The notes under the pieces: generated by a model
Databases searched by the model: none
Seen by the model: only the letters and a program-made list of their open reading frames with translations
Told to the model about the DNA's origin: nothing
Source of the DNA: Geobacillus thermocatenulatus
GTDB lineage: Bacteria; Bacillota; Bacilli; Bacillales; Anoxybacillaceae
DNA: 64,000 nt
NCBI RefSeq assembly: GCF_002217655.1
Contig: NZ_NEWK01000002.1
Span: 869,164 to 933,163 of the forward strand
Direction: 5' to 3'
Translations under genes and position numbers: made by a program
Part shown: positions 58,112-64,000 of the stretch, in pieces
How the letters are laid out: each line of letters starts with the position of its first letter
How positions within the stretch are numbered: position 1 is the first letter of the stretch

Positions 58112-58113
58112 GC

Positions 58114-58136
58114 CGGCTCCCACGCGGAAGCCGGCC
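58114..58136. terminator. Hairpin between hepT and the TetR gene
   Basis: GCCGGCT/AGCCGGC stem between convergent genes; T-runs are short, so termination efficiency is uncertain. Confidence 0.6.
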
Positions 58137-58138
58137 GT

Positions 58139-58792
58139 CTAGCGCCGCAGACCGTTCATCAATACGTGAATCGTCCGCTCCATCTCCGCCTCATCGTCCC
58201 AATGGTGGTCAGGCAAAAGGAGAAAGCGGGCGGCCAAAAAGCCGGCGAGCGATGTGATCGTCAGGCGGATGACGGAATCGACCGGCAGCTCGGCCAACTC
58301 CCCTTTTTCTTGAAAATGGCGGACAATGCGGGCGAATTTTGGATACACGTGCTCGGTAAACACGCGTTGAAAGCACTGTTTAATCTCGGAATGAAAGGCA
58401 ACCTCCTGCCAAAGCACGCGAATCGCCGGCAAATACGTTTTCACAAAGGTGTAGCGGTTGGCGAGCACCGCGCGCAAAAACTGTTCGTACGTCTCATATT
58501 CGTTGTCAAACACTTCGCGGACGAATTCTTTCGCCAAAAACGGGGCGACGGAATGAAACAACGTCGGCGTGACGATGGCCAGCAATAAATCTTTTTTCGT
58601 CTTATAATGGCGGAAGATCGTCCCTTCCGCCACCCCAGCCTTTTTGGCGATTTCGCTCGTCGAGGTCGCCGCATAGCCTTTCTCGGCGAACATTTCAACG
58701 GCAGCTTCCAAAATTTTTAGCTGCTTTTCGCTGAACTGCCCTTCCTTGCCGCCGATTTGCAGCAATTCCTGAATCCATGAATGCTCGCTCAT
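58139..58792 (-). CDS. TetR-family regulator of the ABC-2 operon
   Basis: 217 residues. Helix-turn-helix ATSTSEIAKKAGVAEGTIFRHY near residues 40-61, C-terminal TetR ligand domain. Last gene of the exporter operon, 11 bases after the permease gene. It most likely represses the operon through the twin operators at 61813-61880 and responds to an exported compound (inference). Confidence 0.85.
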   Translation of the reverse strand: MSEHSWIQELLQIGGKEGQFSEKQLKILEAAVEMFAEKGYAATSTSEIAKKAGVAEGTIFRHYKTKKDLLLAIVTPTLFHSVAPFLAKEFVREVFDNEYETYEQFLRAVLANRYTFVKTYLPAIRVLWQEVAFHSEIKQCFQRVFTEHVYPKFARIVRHFQEKGELAELPVDSVIRLTITSLAGFLAARFLLLPDHHWDDEAEMERTIHVLMNGLRR

Positions 58793-58803
58793 GACTCTAC
58801 TCC

Positions 58804-59829
58804 TTACAGCTTGCGGTATTTTTTCAATGCTACTACATTTAATAGCATAAACAGCATCGTAAAGCCAAGCAGCACGTACACATCAACGGCGATGGCGCTA
58901 AAACCTTCTCCGCGCACCATAATATCGCGCAGCGCGTCCGCCCCGTAGGTGAGCGGCATGATGACGCTTAAGGAACGAAGCCATTGTTCCATCGTGTCGA
59001 GATTGAACAAACCCGAGAAAAACACTTGCGGCACGACGACAAGCGGGATAAACTGCACCATTTGCAGCTCGTTGTTGGCGAACGCCGACAGCAGCATCCC
59101 AAGCGCCAGCGCCGTCATCGCCAGCAAAAACGTAATGAGCAGCACATACCAAAACGAACCTTCCATCATCATGTCCAACACATCAATGGCAAACCATGAA
59201 ATTAAGCTCGCTTGAATCGTGGTAAACAATCCGAACCCGATCATGTAGCCAACGACCATTTCCCAGCGCCGAAGCGGCGTCGCCATCAGCCGTTCGAGCG
59301 TCCCGTTCGTCCGCTCGCGCAAAAACGACACTCCGGCAATCAAAAAGACGAAAAAGAAGACGAAAAAGCCGATCAACACGGGGCCGAAATAATCAAATGA
59401 CGCCATATCGCTTGACCCGTGCCAATACGTGGTGTTCAGCTGAAACGGGGGCTTTGGCGCCATAGACTGAAACGCCTGTTGCACCGCGGCCATCACCGCC
59501 TGATTGGCAGTCGGGTCGCTTCCTTCCAACGTGACATGCGGAGCGCTTCCATTCATGTCGAGCCATGCATCAATCTCTTGATCGTCCAGCTGTTTTTTCG
59601 CTTGTTTAGCCGACAGCTCTTTCACGTCCGCTCCCGCTTCTTTCAACTTGTCAACCACCATATTAGGCACGTGTTCGCTGACGGCAATGGCTGGTTTGTA
59701 TTCTTCTCCATTAAACACCAAATCCATCAATAACAAGATGAACATCGGCGCGACAATCATGAGCGCCAGCGTGCGCTTGTCGCGGAAAAACTGGCGGATG
59801 ATGCGGACGACAATCGCCAACACTCTCAT
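58804..59829 (-). CDS. ABC-2-type transporter permease
   Basis: 341 residues. One membrane segment at ~19-37, a soluble outside loop (~45-160) and five segments after ~165 including FLRERTNGTLERLMATPLRRWEMV, the classic ABC-2 motif before the third segment. Exports drugs, lipids or polymers; substrate unknown. It overlaps the ATPase gene by four bases. Confidence 0.88.
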   Translation of the reverse strand: MRVLAIVVRIIRQFFRDKRTLALMIVAPMFILLLMDLVFNGEEYKPAIAVSEHVPNMVVDKLKEAGADVKELSAKQAKKQLDDQEIDAWLDMNGSAPHVTLEGSDPTANQAVMAAVQQAFQSMAPKPPFQLNTTYWHGSSDMASFDYFGPVLIGFFVFFFVFLIAGVSFLRERTNGTLERLMATPLRRWEMVVGYMIGFGLFTTIQASLISWFAIDVLDMMMEGSFWYVLLITFLLAMTALALGMLLSAFANNELQMVQFIPLVVVPQVFFSGLFNLDTMEQWLRSLSVIMPLTYGADALRDIMVRGEGFSAIAVDVYVLLGFTMLFMLLNVVALKKYRKL

Positions 59830-60553
59830 CGACGGACACCTCCAAACGTCAAAAACGCTTGCTCAATCGTTTCCGCTCCTGCTTTTTGTTTCAGTTCATC
59901 CGGGCGGCCGACGGCGATCAGACGGCCTTCGCGGATCATGCCGAGCCGTCCGCACTTTTCGGCTTCATCCATCACATGGGTCGTGACGACAATGGTTGTG
60001 CCGCGCTGGCGAATCCGCTCGAGCTCCGCCCAAATCGATTGGCGCAGCACCGGATCGATGCCGACCGTCGGCTCATCCAAAATAAGCACGTCCGGTTCAT
60101 GAAGCAAGGCGATCGCCAGTGACAGCCGCCGCTTCATCCCGCCTGAATATTGGTGCACCGGCTTTTTTCGATCATTCGTTAAGTTGACAAGCGCCAGCAT
60201 GTCATCGATCCGCTCTTGTTGCTTTTTCCCTCGCAATCCGTAGATAGAAGCAAAAAATTGCATGTTCTCCAGCGCCGTCAATTCTCCGTACAAGGCGTCC
60301 GACTGCGCCATAAAGCCGATCCGCTTCATGGCGCCAAGATTGGGCATGTTTGCGCCCAGCACGTGAATCGTTCCTTCACTCGCTTGATCAATGCCGGCGA
60401 TCATGCGCACCAACGTCGTCTTGCCCGCCCCCGACGGGCCGAGCAGGCCGAAAATTTCTCCCGCGCGGACATCCAACGACACATCGTCGATGACCACTTT
60501 TTTCCAAATCGCTTGGAAACACGCTCGACTTGAATAGGTGAATGAGTGAGCAT
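59826..60553 (-). CDS. ABC transporter ATP-binding protein with a 5' frameshift
   Basis: The ATPase core is intact: Walker A GPSGAGKTT, Q-loop MAQSD, signature YSGGMKRRLSLA, Walker B VLILDEPTVGIDP and H-loop TTHVMDEAEKC. The 5' end is broken. From ATG 60553, placed 8 bases after AAAGGAGG, the sequence reads MLTHSPIQVERVSKRFGK, the normal ABC start; then the frame is lost at an A-run (60503-60498, six A), after which KVVIDDVSLDVRAGEIFGLL continues in another frame. An uninterrupted frame from ATG 60560 replaces this start by unrelated residues, and that ATG is too near the ribosome binding site. One missing A explains everything. Confidence 0.82.
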
Positions 60554-60577
60554 TTTTCATTCCTCCTTTACACATCA

Positions 60578-61783
60578 TCATGACCTCGTCAGTTTGCCGG
60601 ATTCATCCGATTCCTGAACAAAACCTTTCTTGAATGCCGAAACGATGACGAGAACAACCCCAGCAAGCGCAAGCCAACATAAGACAGAAACGGGCTCGTT
60701 CCATTGCAGTGCCGGATCAAAGAAAAAGAGTTCCCGCAGCCCCTCAACCATGAAACGCTGCGGCAGCCATGAATAAACCCAATCACGATAAAACGATGTC
60801 ATCGATTCCGGAGCCATGGAAAGCAGCGGAGCGCCGAAGAACAAAAGAAGTATAAAAATCGGAATCCCTTTTAAACCAACCCAACTAAACACAGCGCTTT
60901 CGATGGCAAAAAAGCTGAAAAAGACAAGGGAAACAAACAGCGCCATATCTAAAAATGAAGGGATATGAAATCCGATCGCGTCAGCCATCCCGATGAGTCC
61001 AAATCCTGCGATCAGCGCCAGCAGCAGCCCGACAACGGTCTTCGTCACCTGCGCAGCCAGCTTCTCACGCCAGTGAGTAAACGCGCGTTGATCGATCGCT
61101 AAATATAGCAGCACCGCTGCAGCGAGGCTTGCCATCCAAATTGGCTGAACGAACGAAACAGGCGCATTGCCGTTGGCGCTGTGTGTGCCGACCGGGTGAA
61201 CAATGGCTATCTCTTTCCCAACAGGAGAGGCGAGCAGTGCGGCCTGTTCAGCCGTCATCATCCCCCCTTTTTTGGCCATCGCTTGCAGCAATTGTTGACG
61301 CACGTTGGCATTGATATGGTCCGCTGCTTGATTCAAGATTTGCTGCACGATGGCAGATGCTGCGGCATTCATTCCTTGATTGACGACGATTTTCACTTTT
61401 GGTGAAGATGGATTGGGCGTCTGCAGAGACGCCACTTTCTTGCTGAAATCTTTCGGAATCATGAGAGCGCCATAATAGTCTTGCCTATCCATTCCTTTTT
61501 TCGCTTTCTTCTCACTATCAACTTGTATCCATTCAATTGGTGGTTGATCCTTTCCTGCTGAATTCGATTTCATCATGTTTTGAATGGCCTGTTCAATGGT
61601 TTTCCCCATGTTGATCGGGGGCTGATTCGACCATTGCACCCCTTCGTCCTCGTTGACAAACGCAACAGGAAGTTGTTGAGGCGTTGGATGCACAGTTGGA
61701 ATGAGAACAAGGGAGAAAATGAATACAACAACGGCCACGATGATGGGCGACAAGACCACCCACTTATTTCTCAGAATACTCAT
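60578..61783 (-). CDS. ABC-2-type membrane protein, YhgE/Pip-like
   Basis: About 401 residues. N-terminal membrane segment (LSPIIVAVVVFIFSLVLIPT), an outside domain with LPVAFVNEDEGVQW and YYGALMIPKDFSKK typical of the YhgE/Pip group, and five or six C-terminal segments. Probably a permease partner of the ATPase. Start ATG 61783 follows AAAAGGAGGGGAGATGT; the longer frame to 61825 runs into the operator and is rejected. First gene of the operon. Confidence 0.82.
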   Translation of the reverse strand: MSILRNKWVVLSPIIVAVVVFIFSLVLIPTVHPTPQQLPVAFVNEDEGVQWSNQPPINMGKTIEQAIQNMMKSNSAGKDQPPIEWIQVDSEKKAKKGMDRQDYYGALMIPKDFSKKVASLQTPNPSSPKVKIVVNQGMNAAASAIVQQILNQAADHINANVRQQLLQAMAKKGGMMTAEQAALLASPVGKEIAIVHPVGTHSANGNAPVSFVQPIWMASLAAAVLLYLAIDQRAFTHWREKLAAQVTKTVVGLLLALIAGFGLIGMADAIGFHIPSFLDMALFVSLVFFSFFAIESAVFSWVGLKGIPIFILLLFFGAPLLSMAPESMTSFYRDWVYSWLPQRFMVEGLRELFFFDPALQWNEPVSVLCWLALAGVVLVIVSAFKKGFVQESDESGKLTRS

Positions 61784-61812
61784 ACATCTCCCCTCCTTTT
61801 CGAAAATAAAAT

Positions 61813-61830
61813 AGTGAGTAATCACTTACA
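61813..61830. promoter_or_regulatory. TetR-type operator, copy 1
   Basis: AGTGAGTAATCACTTACA with AGTGA/TCACT dyad symmetry, located just downstream of the -10 box. The same sequence recurs exactly 50 bases to the right. Confidence 0.75.
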
Positions 61831-61833
61831 AAA

Positions 61834-61863
61834 AGTATAAAACAGGACAAACGTGTTTGTAAA
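61834..61863 (-). promoter_or_regulatory. Promoter of the ABC-2 operon
   Basis: On the minus strand TTTACA and TATACT separated by 18 bases, bracketed by the two operator copies. Confidence 0.65.
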
Positions 61864-61880
61864 GTGAGTAATCACTTACA
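61862..61880. promoter_or_regulatory. TetR-type operator, copy 2
   Basis: AAGTGAGTAATCACTTACA, identical to copy 1 over 18 bases and overlapping the -35 box. Binding at either site would block RNA polymerase. Confidence 0.75.
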
Positions 61881-61888
61881 AATCAAAT

Positions 61889-61914
61889 TTTTTGAGGCTG
61901 CCGAACTGTCGGCA
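61889..61914. repeat. Strong hairpin after the GNAT gene
   Basis: GGCTGCCGA/TCGGCAGCC perfect 9-base stem with a four-base loop. The minus-strand side lacks a T-run, so it may be an inefficient terminator. Confidence 0.55.
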
Positions 61915-61919
61915 GCCCT

Positions 61920-62438
61920 CTACTTGTTCATCACTTGCATGTCTTGCCAGCCGTAGCACCGCTCCCACAACGCTTTTCCGCCGATTTCCACCCTTTCCTC
62001 GGCCACTTTTTCACCGCCAAGCCGTTCATAAAAACCATGGGACGGGTTGTCGGCAAGCACCCAGACGGCCAGCGAATGAATGCCTTTTTGCGCCAAATGG
62101 CGGGTCAACGCTTGAACGAGCTGCCGGCCGAGCCCTTTTCCTTGCGCTTCCTTAAGCAAATAAATCGCGTACAGCTCCCCGTCATATTGTGCGGCTGAAC
62201 CGTCGCTCGCCCGGTTTCGTCCGCCCGAGACAAATCCGACGACGCGCCCGTTTTCCTTGGCGACAAACACGGAATGATCCGATTGGCGGAGCACCTTCTC
62301 CCATAACGTTTGCTTTTCTTCCACTGTCAACGTCTCCAAGTACGCGTCTGGCACGATGCCGCCATACGTCGTCTTCCAACTTTCGACGTGGACGGAGGCG
62401 ATGGCCGGTGCGTCGGCCCATGTGGCTTTACGGATCAT
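61920..62438 (-). CDS. GNAT-family N-acetyltransferase
   Basis: 172 residues. Starts MIRKATWADAPAIASVHVES, has the acetyl-CoA motif LYAIYLLKEAQGKGLGRQLVQAL (residues ~90-112) and WVLADNPSHGFYERLGG, the usual C-terminal GNAT signature. Substrate unknown. ATG 62438 follows AAAGGGGGAAAACGG. Single gene, downstream of the oligoendopeptidase gene on the same strand. Confidence 0.88.
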   Translation of the reverse strand: MIRKATWADAPAIASVHVESWKTTYGGIVPDAYLETLTVEEKQTLWEKVLRQSDHSVFVAKENGRVVGFVSGGRNRASDGSAAQYDGELYAIYLLKEAQGKGLGRQLVQALTRHLAQKGIHSLAVWVLADNPSHGFYERLGGEKVAEERVEIGGKALWERCYGWQDMQVMNK

Positions 62439-62485
62439 CCGTTTTCCCCCTTTGCCCTAGTTCAGCAGAAGTTTCCAAAATAAAG

Positions 62486-62520
62486 AAAGGCAAGGCGGTG
62501 CCGTTCCCGCCCGCCTTTTT
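62486..62520 (-). terminator. Terminator of the oligoendopeptidase gene
   Basis: AAGGCGG and CCGCCTT pair with a GC-rich loop and are followed by a T-containing tail on the minus strand. Confidence 0.7.
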
Positions 62521-62528
62521 TCTTCTTT

Positions 62529-64000
62529 TTACAAAGCTTTGTCATCGACGCTGTCCAGCCATCGCTCGATATGGCCGACGACCGATGCGACTGCCCCGTC
62601 GGCAAACGGTGATATGAGATGGGCGCTTTTGACGAGCTCGGTGAACGGCCGGCTGCCGCCCAATCGGCAAAGCGCCACATAGTCGCGCCACGCCGCAGCC
62701 AGGTCGTCTTGCGCCCGCTTCCAAAATTGAAACGCGCACACTTGCGCAAGGGTGTAATCGATGTAATAAAACGGATCGGTGTAAATATGCCCTTGCCGCT
62801 GCCAAAACCCGCCGCGCTCAAGGTAGTCATGGCCGGCGTAGTCTCTTGTCGGCAAATACGCTTTTTCGATGTTGCGCCAGACACTCTTCCGCTCCGCCGG
62901 CGTCATGTCCGGATGCTCGTAGACCGCGTGCTGAAATTCATCGACCGCCACGCCGTACGGCAAGAACAAGAGCGCATCGCTCAAATGGGCGAACCGGTAT
63001 TTGTCGGCGTCGTCGGCGAAAAACAGCTCCATCCACGGCCAGGTGAAAAACTCCATGCTCATCGAATGGATTTCACACGCCTCAAGCGTCGGCCAGTTGT
63101 ATTCCGGAATGTCGTAATGACGGCTTTCATACACTTGGAACGCATGTCCGGCTTCATGGGTCAATACGTCAATGTCGCCGGAGGTGCCGGTGAAATTGGA
63201 GAAAATAAACGGCGCCTTGTAATCATCGATATACGTGCAATAGCCGCCGCCCGCCTTCCCTTTTTTGGCGACGAGGTCCATCAATTCGTGTTCGACCATA
63301 TAGCGGAAAAACTCGCCGGTTTCCGGCGACAGCTCTTCATACATGCGCCGGCCGTTTTCGACAATCCAGTTGGCATCGCCTTTTGGCGCCGGGTTGCCGG
63401 TTGGAAACATAAACGGTTCGTCGTAATAGTAGAGCTTCTCGACCTTGATGCGCTGCCGCTGGCGCTCGCGCAGCCTGGACGCGAGCGGAACGATGTGCGT
63501 TTTCACTTGCCGGCGGAAGTTGGCGACCATGTCGGCGTTGTAATCCGTCCGGCCTAAACGGGCGTAGCCAAGCTCCACAAAGTTGTGGAACCCGAGCTTG
63601 CGGGCGATCGCTGTGCGGACGTGGACGAGCTCATCATACAGCTCATCGAGCTCTTTTTCGTGGTCCGTGAAAAACGAAAACCGCGCTTCGCTCGCCCGTT
63701 GGCGCATCGTGCGGTCCGGCGACTCGACAAACGGCTGCAGCTGGGCGAGCGTCCGCTCCTCGCCTTCAAACATGATTTTCGCCGATGCAATGAGCTTCGT
63801 ATATTCGCTCGCCAGCTTGTTTTCTTTTTGCAAGTCCTCGACAACCGCCGGCGCATATGTTTTCAGTTGCGTCTCCGCCAACGCAAACAGCTGTTTCCCC
63901 CACACTTGTTCAAGCTCGGCGCGAAACGGGGACTCAACAAGCGCTCGGTAATAATCGTTGACAAGCCCCTTGACGACCGGTTCGGTTTCATCGAAAAAGT
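62529..64000 (-). CDS. M3-family oligoendopeptidase (5' end outside the window)
   Basis: The frame stays open to the window edge, so at least 489 codons are seen of the usual ~560. Zinc-binding HEAGH lies in DVLTHEAGHAFQVY, with the third ligand Glu in ACEIHSMSMEFFTW; GGGYCTYIDDYKAPFIFSNF precedes it. Such enzymes cut short peptides in the cytoplasm. Interior ATGs and GTGs near 63900 are not the start, since the reading frame with family-like sequence continues further upstream. It ends with its own terminator. Confidence 0.9.
   Translation of the reverse strand, partial: FFDETEPVVKGLVNDYYRALVESPFRAELEQVWGKQLFALAETQLKTYAPAVVEDLQKENKLASEYTKLIASAKIMFEGEERTLAQLQPFVESPDRTMRQRASEARFSFFTDHEKELDELYDELVHVRTAIARKLGFHNFVELGYARLGRTDYNADMVANFRRQVKTHIVPLASRLRERQRQRIKVEKLYYYDEPFMFPTGNPAPKGDANWIVENGRRMYEELSPETGEFFRYMVEHELMDLVAKKGKAGGGYCTYIDDYKAPFIFSNFTGTSGDIDVLTHEAGHAFQVYESRHYDIPEYNWPTLEACEIHSMSMEFFTWPWMELFFADDADKYRFAHLSDALLFLPYGVAVDEFQHAVYEHPDMTPAERKSVWRNIEKAYLPTRDYAGHDYLERGGFWQRQGHIYTDPFYYIDYTLAQVCAFQFWKRAQDDLAAAWRDYVALCRLGGSRPFTELVKSAHLISPFADGAVASVVGHIERWLDSVDDKAL

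Overview
The window looks like a chromosomal segment of a thermophilic Bacillaceae, most likely Geobacillus or a close relative. The reasons are the GC-rich backbone with Bacillus-type ribosome binding sites, endospore genes (a gerAA/AC/AB-type operon, yyaC, a LysM/SleB-type hydrolase), CtsR, GlcT and preQ1 control elements of Bacillus type, and a gene set that follows the B. subtilis clpE-ykvI-ykvJKLM-ykvS-ykvT-glcT-ptsGHI-mcpC-ykwB-ykwC-patA neighbourhood. No tRNA, rRNA or CRISPR array was seen.

Region by region. 0-1.4 kb: patA. 1.4-8.8 kb: a seven-gene minus-strand catabolic operon (acyl-CoA dehydrogenase, SDR, acyl-CoA synthetase, TetR regulator, APH-fold kinase, ComB-type phosphatase, quinone oxidoreductase) behind a promoter with a palindromic operator. 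The dehydrogenase and kinase resemble the two halves of animal ACAD10/11, which points to 4-hydroxyacyl-CoA degradation. 8.8-10.5 kb: ykwC-like dehydrogenase and an SDR. 10.6-15.1 kb: a small conserved-looking protein and odhAB (2-oxoglutarate dehydrogenase E1/E2). 15.3-17.3 kb: an McpC-type chemoreceptor. 17.4-18.4 kb: YbxH-like protein and YkwB-like acetyltransferase.

18.4-29.1 kb is an accessory island made of mobile-element debris: an internally deleted ISL3-type element, a complete IS1634-type insertion sequence, an AT-rich Gabija-type defence pair (gajA-gajB), broken IS1182-type and IS21-type genes, and a WapA/Rhs-type wall protein gene truncated at both ends and frameshifted. The island is bracketed by the intact ykwB-like gene on the left and a deleted second copy of that gene on the right.

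29.1-35 kb: yyaC, then ptsI-ptsH-ptsG-glcT with a GlcT antiterminator/terminator leader. The enzyme I gene carries a Tyr codon where the phosphorylated active-site His belongs. 35-41.4 kb: cation/proton antiporter, PAS sensor kinase, small proteins, SDR, a Pro/Tyr-rich coat-like protein and a YkvT-type hydrolase. 41.5-42.5 kb: a small AT-rich patch with a GNAT gene and a transposase start fragment whose ribosome binding site can be hidden in a hairpin. 42.7-46.2 kb: ykvS, a Rossmann-fold protein, and queCDEF behind a preQ1-I riboswitch. 46.2-50 kb: gerAA-AC-AB-type germinant receptor operon. 50-54 kb: an unusual chemoreceptor, ykvI, and a YtkA-like lipoprotein. 54-56.2 kb: clpE with two CtsR operators. 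56.5-58.1 kb: lipoprotein and an MntA/HepT toxin-antitoxin pair. 58.1-61.9 kb: an ABC-2 exporter operon with its TetR regulator and twin operators; its ATPase gene appears to have lost one A in an A-run. 61.9-64 kb: GNAT protein and an M3 oligoendopeptidase that runs off the right edge.

Several genes show point lesions (ptsI active site, ABC ATPase frameshift, wapA frameshift, istB nonsense codons). Some may be real mutations in this strain and some may be sequence errors; raw reads would decide. All family names come from recognising motifs and recalled family sequences; no database search was run.
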